Below are positions 7,733 to 15,309 of a DNA stretch of 64,000 nucleotides, piece after piece. Positions within the stretch are counted from its first letter, which is position 1; each line of letters opens with the position of its first letter. The position numbers and the translations under genes are program-made. This stretch comes from DATKNA01 sp963755755 (GTDB lineage Bacteria > Actinomycetota > Actinomycetes > Actinomycetales > Kineosporiaceae): contig CAVWLJ010000018.1 of NCBI GenBank assembly GCA_963755755.1, positions 1 to 64,000 of the forward strand. The letters run 5' to 3'. A model generated the notes under the pieces. That model was given only the letters and a program-made list of their open reading frames with translations, did no database searches and was not told the origin of the DNA.

Positions 7733-9979
7733 ATGCTGGAGCGCCTCGGCCACCTCGTCGTCCGACGCAGGCGGACCGCCCTCGTCCTCTTCGTCCTCGG
7801 CCTGGTCGCGGCCGCCGTCCTCGGTTCGGGCGTGTTCAGCCGCCTGCAGGGAGGCGGCTTCGACGACCCCGGCAGCGACTCCGCCCGGGCCACCCAGCAG
7901 TTGCGCGACGACTTCGGCGTGGCCGACCCGGTGGCCGCCGTCGCGGTCGTCACCCAGCACGGGCTGGACGCCGACGCGCCCGCCGCCACGGCCCTGGTCC
8001 AGCGGTTGCAGGCCGAACCCGGCGTCACCAAGGTCCTCTCGTACTGGACGTCGGGGCGTTCGGCGTCGCTCGCGGGGCAGGACGGGCGCACCGGCCAGGT
8101 CCTCGTCTTCGGCGAGCCGGGAGCCACCGACGTTCAGCAGACCGACCTCGCCAAGCACCTCACCAGCACGTACGAAGGCCCGCGGGGCAGCCTCGACGTC
8201 CATGTCGGCGGTGCCGGAGCGATCAACAACGCGGTCAGCGACCAGATCACGCAGGACCTCGCCAAGGCGGACAGCATCGCGATCCCCCTGACCGTGGTCC
8301 TGCTCATCCTCGTCTTCGGCGGTCTCGTCGCCGCCGGGCTGCCCTTCCTTGTGGCGGCGGGCGCCGTGCTGGGCAGCTTCGCGGTCCTCTTCGTCGTCAC
8401 GCTCACGACCGACGTCTCGATCTTCGCGCTCAACCTCGTCACCGGTCTCGGCCTGGGCCTGGGGATCGACTACGCCCTGCTCGTCGTCAGCCGGTTCCGC
8501 GAGCAGCTGGCGGCCGGGGACGACGTCGAGACCGCCGTCGTGCGCACCGTCAGCACGGCCGGTCGCACCGTGCTCGTCTCCGGGCTCACCGTCGCGATCA
8601 CCCTGGGCTCGCTCAGCCTCTTCCCGCAGTACTTCCTGCGGTCGTTCGCCTACGCCGGCGTCGCCGTCACGCTGCTCGCCGTCGCCTCCGCCGTCATCGC
8701 CCTCCCCGCCGCCCTCGCGCTGCTCGGCCACCGGGTCAACCGGCTCAAGGTCGTCCGTGGCGACCTCGCGCCCCGCGACATCGGCGTCTGGGCGAGCGTC
8801 GCGCAGCGGGTCATGCGGTCACCGCTGCCGGTGCTCGTGGTCGTCGGCGGACTGCTCGCCGTACTCGCCGCGCCCGCGTTCGGCGCGACGTTCGGCGAGG
8901 TCGACGACCGCGCACTGCCGAAGGGCACCCCGGTCGCGGTCGCGTCACAGATCATGAGGGACCAGCTCCCGGGCCGTGAGGCGACGCCGGTCCAGGTCGT
9001 CGTGCCGCCCGGCGTCAGTGCCGCCGCGCTCGCCTCGTACGCCGCGAACCTCTCGGACGTCGACGGCATCCTCCGGGTCACCACGCCGACGTCGCTCGTC
9101 GCCCGGGGCGCCGTGACGGGCTCGAACCCGCAGCCGCAGGCGTTCACCGCCTCGACCGGCCGTCAGCGCCTCACGCTCGTCGCCGACGTCGACCCGCGGA
9201 CGCCGCGAGGTCAGCAGCTGATCGAAGACGTCCGGGCGGTTCCCGCGCCGGCCTCCGGCGTCGTCGTGGGGGGTGTGGCCGCGCAGTACACCGACACGCA
9301 GGGCGGGATCACCGGCCGGCTGCCGGTGGTGCTCGGGTGGATCGCCCTCACCACCCTGGTCGTGCTCTTCCTCTTCACCGGCAGCGTGGTCCTGCCGCTC
9401 AAGGCGATCGCGCTGAACATCGTGAGCCTCGGCGCGACCCTCGGCGTCCTCACCTGGGTCTTCCAGGACGGCAACCTCAAGGGCCTGGTCGGCGACTTCA
9501 CGACGACCGGCACGGTCGACACGTCGATGATGGTGCTCATCGCCATCCTGGCGTTCGCGCTGTCGATGGACTACGAGGTCTTCCTCCTGTCGCGCATCAA
9601 GGAGGAGCACGACGCCGGCAGCGACACGGAGCAGTCCGTCGTCCTCGGCCTGCAGCGGTCCGGCCGGATCATCACGGCGGCGGCAGCCCTGCTCGCGGTC
9701 GTCTTCGCCGCCTTCGTCAGCAGCGGCGTGACGAACATCAAGCAGCTCGGTCTCGGCGTCGCCTTCGCGATCCTGCTCGACGCCACCATCGTCCGCGGCC
9801 TGCTCGTGCCGGCGCTCATGCGGATCCTCGGCAACGCCAACTGGTGGGCCCCCGCGCCGCTGCGCCGCCTGCACGACCGGTTCGGGCTCTCCGAGGGGAG
9901 TCGTGCGCCCGTGCCGCCGGCCCCGCCGGCCCCGCCGGCCGCGGCGTCGCACCCGGAGGCCGAACCCGCCGGGGTCTGA
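7733..9979 (+). CDS. MMPL-family RND transporter
   Basis: The 748-residue integral membrane exporter has the two-fold RND plan: an N-terminal helix (RRRRTALVLFVLGL), a periplasmic-type domain, a block of five to six helices around LGLGIDYALLVVSRFREQ, a second soluble domain, and a second helix block around LSMDYEVFLLSRIKEEHD. The paired Asp-Tyr motifs in the middle helices are the proton-relay positions of MmpL proteins. The C-terminus ends in a Pro/Ala-rich tail. Substrates in this family are lipids or drugs; none can be named here. The ATG at 7733 follows the control region and begins exactly at the conserved N-terminal helix. Regulation by the divergent TetR is likely. Confidence 0.85.
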   Translation: MLERLGHLVVRRRRTALVLFVLGLVAAAVLGSGVFSRLQGGGFDDPGSDSARATQQLRDDFGVADPVAAVAVVTQHGLDADAPAATALVQRLQAEPGVTKVLSYWTSGRSASLAGQDGRTGQVLVFGEPGATDVQQTDLAKHLTSTYEGPRGSLDVHVGGAGAINNAVSDQITQDLAKADSIAIPLTVVLLILVFGGLVAAGLPFLVAAGAVLGSFAVLFVVTLTTDVSIFALNLVTGLGLGLGIDYALLVVSRFREQLAAGDDVETAVVRTVSTAGRTVLVSGLTVAITLGSLSLFPQYFLRSFAYAGVAVTLLAVASAVIALPAALALLGHRVNRLKVVRGDLAPRDIGVWASVAQRVMRSPLPVLVVVGGLLAVLAAPAFGATFGEVDDRALPKGTPVAVASQIMRDQLPGREATPVQVVVPPGVSAAALASYAANLSDVDGILRVTTPTSLVARGAVTGSNPQPQAFTASTGRQRLTLVADVDPRTPRGQQLIEDVRAVPAPASGVVVGGVAAQYTDTQGGITGRLPVVLGWIALTTLVVLFLFTGSVVLPLKAIALNIVSLGATLGVLTWVFQDGNLKGLVGDFTTTGTVDTSMMVLIAILAFALSMDYEVFLLSRIKEEHDAGSDTEQSVVLGLQRSGRIITAAAALLAVVFAAFVSSGVTNIKQLGLGVAFAILLDATIVRGLLVPALMRILGNANWWAPAPLRRLHDRFGLSEGSRAPVPPAPPAPPAAASHPEAEPAGV

Positions 9980-9987
9980 CCTCTCAC

Positions 9988-10031
9988 GAGCGCGGGCCCG
10001 ACGTCAACCGCTGACGTTCGGGCCCGCGCTC
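9988..10031. terminator. Bidirectional hairpin terminator between convergent genes
   Basis: GAGCGCGGGCCCGACGTCA pairs with a near-perfect complement ending GGGCCCGCGCTC around a five-base loop, with one unpaired T in the right arm. It begins 8 bases after the MMPL stop. The right arm and loop also encode the last residues and stop of the convergent flavin-protein gene, so one structure could end both transcripts. Confidence 0.7.
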
Positions 10032-10414
10032 GCGGGCGTGATCCGGAGCAGGACTCGCCGTTCCGCGGTCATCGCGCGACGGTAGTCATCCCAGTCGGGG
10101 TGCTCGCCGGCGATGGAGCGGTAGTAGGCGACCAGTCCGTCCATCGCCGCGGGCAGCGACACGATCTCGGTGGTCCCGGCGACCTGCACCCAGGGCCCGA
10201 AGAAGCCGTCGGAGAACCCGCACACCCAGGCTCGCGGGTCCCGCCGCAGGTTCCGGGTCTTCGCTGCGGTCTCCCGGGTGCTCACCACGACCAGGCCGTC
10301 GGCGTCCACCCCGACGGTGACCGGGGAGAGCTGCGGCGAGCCGTCCGCCCGGGTGGTGGCGAGGACCGCCCGATGGTTCGTCCGGAGGAAGTCGAGCGCC
10401 TGAGGAATGTCCAT
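10004..10414 (-). CDS. PPOX-class (FDOR-B-like) F420/flavin-dependent enzyme
   Basis: The 136-residue split-barrel protein shows NHRAVLATTRADGSPQLSPVT, RETAAKTRNLRRDPRAWVCG and the late HPDWDDYRRAM, the pattern of actinobacterial pyridoxamine-phosphate-oxidase-like proteins, many of which use cofactor F420 to reduce quinones, biliverdin or unsaturated compounds. The Lys/Arg-rich KTRNLRRDPR strand supports cofactor phosphate binding. Which flavin it uses and on what substrate cannot be told. Its last codons lie within the hairpin at 9988-10031. Confidence 0.75.
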   Translation of the reverse strand: MDIPQALDFLRTNHRAVLATTRADGSPQLSPVTVGVDADGLVVVSTRETAAKTRNLRRDPRAWVCGFSDGFFGPWVQVAGTTEIVSLPAAMDGLVAYYRSIAGEHPDWDDYRRAMTAERRVLLRITPASAGPNVSG

Positions 10415-10482
10415 GCCGCCATCGTGGCCTGCTGCTCCGGGCCTGGCTGGCCGACCCCCGGCCGGCGCCTTACGGTGACGCG

Positions 10483-11058
10483 GTGAGCCGCCCCGTCCTC
10501 CAGGTGATCATCGCCAGCACGCGTCCGGGCCGGATCGGGGAGGCGTTCGCCCGCTGGTTCGTCCCGATCGCGGAGAAGCACGGCGCCTTCGAGGTCGAGG
10601 TCGTCGACCTGGCCGAGGTCGACCTGCCCTTCATGAACGAGCCTCGGCACCCCCGCTTCGGGCAGTACCAGCACGAGCACACCAAGCGCTGGAGCGCCAC
10701 CGTCGATCGCGCCGACGCCTTCGTGTTCGTCGCGCCCGAGTACAACTACGGCTACAACGCGGTGCTGAAGAACGCCATCGACTACCTGCACAAGGAGTGG
10801 GCGGACAAGGCGGTCGGGTTCCTCAGCTACGGGGGCGTCGCCGCCGGAACCCGATCCGTGCAGCAGCTGCGGCAGGTGCTGTCCGCGCTCCGCGTCACCA
10901 CCGCGGTCGAGGCCGTCAACGTGCCGTTCGCCGCGCAGTTCCTCGACGAGGCCGGCGAGGTGCAGGCCAACGACGTTCTGGTCACCTCCGCCGACGCCAT
11001 GCTCACCGAGCTCGCCCGGCTGACGGCTCTGCTTCGGCCGGACGCCGGCCGCGACTGA
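10483..11058 (+). CDS. NADPH-dependent FMN reductase family protein
   Basis: The 191-residue flavodoxin-like protein has the FMN-phosphate loop IIASTRPGRIGEAF at the N-terminus and the family motif APEYNYGYNAVLKNAIDYL near residues 86-104, then SYGGVAAGTRSVQQLRQVL. These are hallmarks of the SsuE/ArsH/chromate reductase group, which reduce FMN or quinones with NADPH. The GTG start at 10483 immediately precedes the first beta strand. It is divergent from the PPOX-class protein 68 bases away; two flavin redox proteins side by side hint at a shared role, but nothing proves it. Confidence 0.8.
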   Translation: MSRPVLQVIIASTRPGRIGEAFARWFVPIAEKHGAFEVEVVDLAEVDLPFMNEPRHPRFGQYQHEHTKRWSATVDRADAFVFVAPEYNYGYNAVLKNAIDYLHKEWADKAVGFLSYGGVAAGTRSVQQLRQVLSALRVTTAVEAVNVPFAAQFLDEAGEVQANDVLVTSADAMLTELARLTALLRPDAGRD

Positions 11059-11061
11059 CCA

Positions 11062-11964
11062 CTAGGCGAGGGCGGCGGCGAGCGTCCGGGCGATGAGCGC
11101 GTGCCCCTGCGCGCTGGGGTGGTCCCCGTCGGGCGCGAGCAGAGGCGTGCAGTCCTCGCTGCCGTCGCTGCCGCGGAAGGCCGTGAACAGGTCGACGTAC
11201 GTCGCGCCGTGCGCGGACGCCGCTGCCTCGATCCGCCGGTTCACCGCCCGGGTCGCCGCGTCCGCGAGAGCGACGTAGGCAGGCCCCTTGGCCCGGGCGA
11301 TTGCGCCGTCGAGGAAGACGTTCCAGTAGCCGGTGACGAGCACGCGCGCACCGGGCGCCGTCGTCATGGATGCCACCTCGCCGAGCATCCGGTCGAGATT
11401 GGCCTCGAGCGCGGAGAGCTGCCGGCGGTAGCAGGCCTCGACGACGTCGTCGCCCTGCCGGACGCCGGAGCCCGGGGGCAGGCACGAGGTCGGGTCGCTG
11501 ACCGACTCCACGTCGTTCGCCCCGATGGTGACGACGACGAGATCGGCCCGGGAGAGCGCCGCGCGGGTCTGCGCGCCGGACACCTGGGTGAGGACGTCCG
11601 CGCTGGTCGCGCCGCCGACGGCGAGGTTCGTGCTGGTGACCGAGGCGTCCTGCCGGCGGTCCAGGGTCCGGGCGAGGAGCGCGACGTAGTCGTCGCAGCC
11701 GCACGCCGTACCCGTGGCGACCGAGTCCCCGAGCGCGACCACCCGGTGCACCGGTCCGGGCGCGGCTTCGGGGTGCGGCAGGGCGAGCACGGCGGACGAA
11801 GGTTCGCGCGGGTGGGAGCGGGCCGGACCGAGCGCCACGAGACCGGTCAGGCCGAGCACCGCCGGGACGACGAGCAGCCCGACGAGCACGACGGGCGCCG
11901 GCCCGGGCAGCCGACGGAGCAGCTCACGAAGACGCCCGAGAACCGCGTGTCGTGGCTGCTGCAC
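11062..11964 (-). CDS. Secreted or membrane-anchored SGNH/GDSL hydrolase
   Basis: The protein has about 300 residues. A cytoplasmic start is followed by one membrane helix or signal (VVLVGLLVVPAVLGLTGLVAL), then an SGNH esterase domain: block I ALGDSVATG with the catalytic Ser, Gly in NLAVGGATSADVL, block III TIGANDVES, and block V DGDHPSAQGH with catalytic Asp and His. Six cysteines (for example CGCDDY, SCLPPG, CYRR) may form disulfides outside the cell. The GTG at 11964 was preferred because AGGGTGG precedes it and most relatives start here. Substrate unknown. Confidence 0.75.
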   Translation of the reverse strand: MQQPRHAVLGRLRELLRRLPGPAPVVLVGLLVVPAVLGLTGLVALGPARSHPREPSSAVLALPHPEAAPGPVHRVVALGDSVATGTACGCDDYVALLARTLDRRQDASVTSTNLAVGGATSADVLTQVSGAQTRAALSRADLVVVTIGANDVESVSDPTSCLPPGSGVRQGDDVVEACYRRQLSALEANLDRMLGEVASMTTAPGARVLVTGYWNVFLDGAIARAKGPAYVALADAATRAVNRRIEAAASAHGATYVDLFTAFRGSDGSEDCTPLLAPDGDHPSAQGHALIARTLAAALA

Positions 11965-12006
11965 GCTGCCACCCTGCCAAGAGCCTGCGCCGCCGGCCAA
12001 TTCGGG

Positions 12007-12038
12007 CCGCCGGCTCCCGCTCGAGCGGGAGCCGGCGG
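12007..12038 (-). terminator. Perfect 32-base hairpin terminator
   Basis: CCGCCGGCTCCCGCTC is followed immediately by its exact reverse complement, a 16-bp self-complementary stem. It sits 8 bases beyond the stop of the minus-strand Rho_N gene and before the SGNH hydrolase start, so it should separate the two transcripts. It lacks a clear U tract, as is common in high-GC actinobacteria. Confidence 0.65.
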
Positions 12039-12045
12039 GAGCCCG

Positions 12046-12678
12046 TCAGGCGTCCTCGCGCTCCGGGTTCTCGAGCCGGAAGAACGTGCTCTGCCGGCCG
12101 TCGGAGCGCTCCTCCTGGTAGAGGAAGTTGAGCCGGCGCTCGTCGAAGGTCCGGAACCACTCGTCCCAGCTCACCTGGCGCAGCTTCGGGGTGTCGTCGC
12201 CGAAGTCGAACCTCAGCACGCCGAGCCGGTCGCCGTGCTCGGTGCCCTCGACGGTGGCGGGCCTGCCGCCCCGGGCCTCGGCCCACTGCCGGATGACCTC
12301 GTGGCTCGTCGTCGCGAGGCTGCGGCCCGCGCGCTCCGGCTCGTCGTCGGGCGAGGTCACCTCCTGCGAGTACTTCAGTGACTTCGAGGACTCCGAGCCG
12401 CGACGGATCCGGCCGCCGTCGGGCCCCGCGTCGCCCGGGGCGCCCGCGTCGCCGTCGGCGTCCTGCTGCTGGGAATCCGCGCTGTCGTCGCCTGCCGTGC
12501 CCTCGCGATGGGCCCGCGACACCGCCTTGACGAGTTCTTCCTTGCGCAACGACGACGCGCCGCTGACGCCCTCGTCCCGGGCGCGCTCGCGCAGGTCGTC
12601 GACCTTCATCTCACGGAGCTCGGTCTCGCTGAGGTCCGGCGTGCCCGCCGTCTGGTTGCCCGGCTGCTGCTTCGCCAT
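12046..12678 (-). CDS. Rho_N/SAP-like domain protein of unknown function
   Basis: The protein has 210 residues. Residues about 18-56 (ETELREMKVDDLRERARDEG...LRKEELVKAV) form a Rho termination factor N-terminal/SAP-like helix-extended-helix, often nucleic-acid binding. A Gln/Asp/Gly-rich linker follows. The C-terminal third (SHEVIRQWAEARGGRPATVE...FDFGDDTPKLRQVSWDEWF) resembles a small domain seen in many stress-associated actinobacterial proteins. The start at 12678 (MAKQQPGN) follows GAAGGGGA; upstream codons are non-conserved. A SigB-type promoter lies 52 bases upstream, pointing to general-stress control. Confidence 0.7.
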   Translation of the reverse strand: MAKQQPGNQTAGTPDLSETELREMKVDDLRERARDEGVSGASSLRKEELVKAVSRAHREGTAGDDSADSQQQDADGDAGAPGDAGPDGGRIRRGSESSKSLKYSQEVTSPDDEPERAGRSLATTSHEVIRQWAEARGGRPATVEGTEHGDRLGVLRFDFGDDTPKLRQVSWDEWFRTFDERRLNFLYQEERSDGRQSTFFRLENPEREDA

Positions 12679-12729
12679 CGTCGTCCCCTTCTGCGTCTGT
12701 CTGGAGCGGCCGTAGGTCCTTGGCCGTCC

Positions 12730-12754
12730 ATACCCGCGCAGCGATCCGCCACAC
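12730..12754 (-). promoter_or_regulatory. SigB/F-type promoter candidate
   Basis: On the minus strand, GTGT (12754-12751), 15 bases, then GGGTAT (12735-12730). This matches the actinobacterial SigB/SigF consensus GNNT-N14-16-GGGTAY and lies 52 bases before the ATG of the Rho_N-domain gene. Confidence 0.5.
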
Positions 12755-12888
12755 ACCCCTGCCTGGTTCAGCCTCCTGCGCGGAGGAGAGGCGTTCTGAC
12801 ATGAATTGGGCGGATTGAGTATTCGCGCGAAGGGCATTCCGGGTGACGTCCGGCAGCAGCCGGTCCCGACTCATGCTGTGGAGACCTC

Positions 12889-13587
12889 ATGCACCTCGCT
12901 CGTCGCGCCGCGCTCACCCTCGGGGTCGCGTTCGGCGCCGCACTCGCCCTGCCGACAGCCGCCTCCGCGGCGTCCGTGGTTCACGCCGCTCCCGCCGTCC
13001 GGGCCGCGGTCTCCAGCCAGGACCGGACGTGGATGGTCGTGGCCCACCAGAGCAACCTCACCGAGATCGCCGCGGGCAAGGCGGCGCAGCAGAAGGCGAC
13101 GTCCCAGAAGGTCCGTGACCTCGGCCAGATGTTCATCACGGACCACACGGCCAACGACGCCAAGCTCCGCTCCGCCGCGAAGACGCTCGGCGTCACGCTG
13201 CCCGGCAGCCCCAATGCGCAGCAGCGCGCGGCGCTCGCCAGCGTCTCCGCCAAGTCCGGTGCCGCGTTCGACTCCGCCTGGATCGCCAGCCAGATCACCG
13301 GTCACCGGCAGACGCTCGCCGCGACGGACACCGAGCTGTCCAACGGGTCCGACTCCACGGTGCTGACCCTGGCCCGGGCGACCCGCCCGGTCGTCGCGCA
13401 CCACCTCGAGGAGCTCATCGCCGCCGGCGGCGGCTCCGTGAGCTCGGTGGGCGCCGGCACCGGTGGCCAGGCTGCGCTGAGCGAGACGGCACCGGGCCTC
13501 GCCCTGACCGGCGTCGGCGTGCTGCTCGCCGCCGCGGCCGGTTCGCTCGTGCTGCGCCGTCGTACGGCGCGCGTGCCGGCGGAGTGA
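12889..13587 (+). CDS. DUF4142 protein with sortase signal LALTG
   Basis: The secreted protein has 232 residues. It begins with a signal peptide (RRAALTLGVAFGAALALPTAASA), followed by a DUF4142 ferritin-like helical domain (VAHQSNLTEIAAGKAAQQKA, FITDHTANDAKLRSAAK, HHLEELIAAG). The C-terminus is a classic cell-wall sorting signal: LALTG at residues 204-208, a hydrophobic stretch and a basic tail RRRTARVPAE. LALTG fits the LAxTG form used by some actinobacterial sortases rather than LPxTG. Its stop overlaps the sortase start (GTGA), so substrate and enzyme are co-translated. DUF4142 function is not established. Confidence 0.8.
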   Translation: MHLARRAALTLGVAFGAALALPTAASAASVVHAAPAVRAAVSSQDRTWMVVAHQSNLTEIAAGKAAQQKATSQKVRDLGQMFITDHTANDAKLRSAAKTLGVTLPGSPNAQQRAALASVSAKSGAAFDSAWIASQITGHRQTLAATDTELSNGSDSTVLTLARATRPVVAHHLEELIAAGGGSVSSVGAGTGGQAALSETAPGLALTGVGVLLAAAAGSLVLRRRTARVPAE

Positions 13588-14309
13588 GGCACGCCGGTTC
13601 CATCCCCGTCCGGCGGGGGCGGCTCGCAGCCGTCCTCGCCGGCGGGGCCGCCGTCTGCCTCGCGGGCGGCGCGTACCTGCTCACGCAACCCGCGCGTGCG
13701 GACGTCGCGGACGTCGGCAGTGTCCCGGCCGACGCGCGAGCGGGGGCGGCTGCGACCGTGCCGTCGGGGGCGGCGCCCGAGGCGGCCCTGCCGCGGCTGC
13801 CGGCCCGTTCCGCCCGACCCACCACCCGGCCGAGGTCCGCGGCCCCGCTGCCGCCGCTCGTCCTGCCGCCGGTCGCCTTCGAGGCACCGTCGTTGCACGC
13901 CCGGGCCCGCGTCGTCCCGGTGGGGACGGACGCCAGAGGTGCGCTGAACCTGCCCGAGAACCCCGGAACGCTGGGCTGGTGGGTCGGTGGCGCGCTGCCG
14001 GGCGCCGCCCGGGGCTCCGTGGTCGTCGCGGGGCACATCGACACGGAGACGGCCGGGGCGGGTGTCATGGCCGCCGTCGTGCGGCTGCCGCTCGGCGCGA
14101 AGGTGACGCTGCGGGACGCCGCCGGCGCGGCGCACACCTACCGGGTCGCGGCGATCCGGTCGTACCCGAAGACGGCGCTGCCGGCGTCCGTGTTCACCGG
14201 GGCCGGCGAGGCGCGCCTCGTGCTCGTCACCTGCGGTGGCGCGTTCGACGCGGCCGCGCACCACTACAGCGACAACATCGTGGTCTACGCGGTGCCGGTC
14301 GCGTCCTGA
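13584..14309 (+). CDS. Class F sortase
   Basis: The 241-residue membrane-anchored transpeptidase has an N-terminal helix (LAAVLAGGAAVCLAGGAYLL), a Pro/Arg-rich stalk, then the sortase barrel: NPGTLGWWVGG, catalytic His151 in AGHIDT and catalytic Cys217 in LVTCGG. Class F sortases normally carry a third catalytic residue, an arginine, on the strand after the Cys; here that stretch reads HHYSDNIVVYA and there is no arginine after Cys217. The enzyme either uses another residue or is impaired. It should anchor the LALTG protein encoded immediately upstream. Confidence 0.8.
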   Translation: MRHAGSIPVRRGRLAAVLAGGAAVCLAGGAYLLTQPARADVADVGSVPADARAGAAATVPSGAAPEAALPRLPARSARPTTRPRSAAPLPPLVLPPVAFEAPSLHARARVVPVGTDARGALNLPENPGTLGWWVGGALPGAARGSVVVAGHIDTETAGAGVMAAVVRLPLGAKVTLRDAAGAAHTYRVAAIRSYPKTALPASVFTGAGEARLVLVTCGGAFDAAAHHYSDNIVVYAVPVAS

Positions 14310-14346
14310 CCGGCGGCCCCTTCATCTCCCGCCGTGCAGTGCCGCG

Positions 14347-14730
14347 TCAGCCGGCGAGGGATCCCCGGGTGACGGCGCCCACGACGGTGCCGGCCGGCGG
14401 TGTGCACGGCGCCCGCAGGTCGGCGGCGAGCGCCTCGCCCTCGCCGGGCAGCGCCGCCAGCGCGGCGCCGGCTGCGGCCAGGACGGCCCGGATCTCGGGC
14501 ACCGCGACCGCGTAGACCACGCATCCCGCCTCGCGCCGATGGTTCACGAGCCCGGCGCGGCGCAGCACGGCCAGCTGCTGGGAGAGGCTGCCCGCCTCGA
14601 GCGCGATCTCCGACAGCAGCTCCCCGGCGGCGTACTCACGCTCCGCGAGCAGCTCCAGGACGCGGACGCGGGCGGGGTGGCCGAGCACGCGCAGCAGGTC
14701 GGCCTTCGACTGGTACAGCGGCACCGCCAT
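14347..14730 (-). CDS. ArsR-family transcriptional regulator
   Basis: The protein has 127 residues, with a winged helix: YQSKADLLRVLGHPARVRVLELL, then the recognition region LSEIALEAGSLSQQLAVLRRAGLVNHRREAGCVVYAV. Cysteines C69 and C108 exist but the classic metal-binding ELCVCDL motif is absent, so metal sensing is not supported. No obvious target gene is adjacent; it converges on the sortase gene and faces a gene-poor stretch. Confidence 0.75.
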   Translation of the reverse strand: MAVPLYQSKADLLRVLGHPARVRVLELLAEREYAAGELLSEIALEAGSLSQQLAVLRRAGLVNHRREAGCVVYAVAVPEIRAVLAAAGAALAALPGEGEALAADLRAPCTPPAGTVVGAVTRGSLAG

Positions 14731-14845
14731 GATCCTTCCGGCACCTCCCCGGGCTCGGCGTCGAACCCTCGCCGGAGGCTACCAGCGGCCCGGCCGTCCG
14801 GAGGGTCGAACCGTCACCTGCTCGGAGGAGGGGTGCGAGCCGCGG

Positions 14846-14957
14846 TCAGACCGGGAGCGGCCCGGCGACGACGCGGTCACGGCCCGCGTTCTTGGCGGCG
14901 TAGACCCGGGCGTCGGCGTCCGTGAGGAGGCGTTCCAGCGCGCCGTGCCCGGCACCT
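14846..14957 (-). pseudogene. C-terminal fragment of a GGDEF (diguanylate cyclase) gene
   Basis: Read on the minus strand, about 35 codons before the stop at 14846 give ALERLLTDADARVYAAKNAG then RDRVVAGPLPV, the unmistakable last helices of a GGDEF domain. Nothing upstream restores the catalytic part: the same frame becomes Arg/Pro/Gly-rich within a few codons. The rest of the gene is gone, so this is a relic. Confidence 0.6.
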
Positions 14958-15034
14958 CCGGGTCCACGGCGCCGCCGGGGCCCAGATGGAGGGGGCCGCG
15001 TGGCCCGGCCCATCCGGGTCGGGGAAGCGCTTCG

Positions 15035-15099
15035 AACCGTCAGAGCGGAAGCGGTCGACGATGTTCTGGAGTTGGGCGCTCATGGTGGCGAGTTCGGTT
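15035..15099 (-). pseudogene. Relic of a chemoreceptor 3' end, duplicate of 39405-39470
   Basis: These 65 bases match the end of the intact chemoreceptor gene at 39405-39470 except for one missing G. On the minus strand they encode ELATMSAQLQNIVDRFR, then the deletion removes the stop and the frame continues as SDGSKRF. The similarity ends sharply at 15099. Together with the GGDEF fragment 80 bases away it marks a collapsed signalling-gene locus. Confidence 0.7.
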
Positions 15100-15191
15100 T
15101 CTTCCTTACCCATTTGAGGGGGTGGAACCCGACCTCGGAATGGTGGATCGGGCGGATTGCCGGGCTTCCGGGACAAGCCGGCGTTCATCGT

Positions 15192-15216
15192 GGTTAGCGA
15201 TCACGTGAGGGGGTAG
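15192..15216 (+). promoter_or_regulatory. SigB/F-type promoter candidate
   Basis: GGTT (15192-15195), 15 bases, then GGGTAG (15211-15216), close to the SigB/SigF consensus. It lies 94 bases before the DUF2382 gene, whose relatives are stress-induced in other bacteria. Confidence 0.45.
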
Positions 15217-15309
15217 TTGACCTCTAGGCGCCCGGACGGGCGGCGACGGCGCGCAGGTGGAAACGCCATGCGACAGCCCCGAACGACGATCGCCAGGAGG
15301 ATTTCTTTC

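Noticed and set aside
13800..13900. Sortase considered as class E because the substrate has LAxTG
   Set aside because: The GWW segment, AGHIDT and TCGG context and overall layout fit class F better; the signal alone does not decide the class.
14800..14830. GAACCGTCA near 14806 as another chemoreceptor-tail copy
   Set aside because: The match to the repeat is about nine bases and does not extend, so it is chance.
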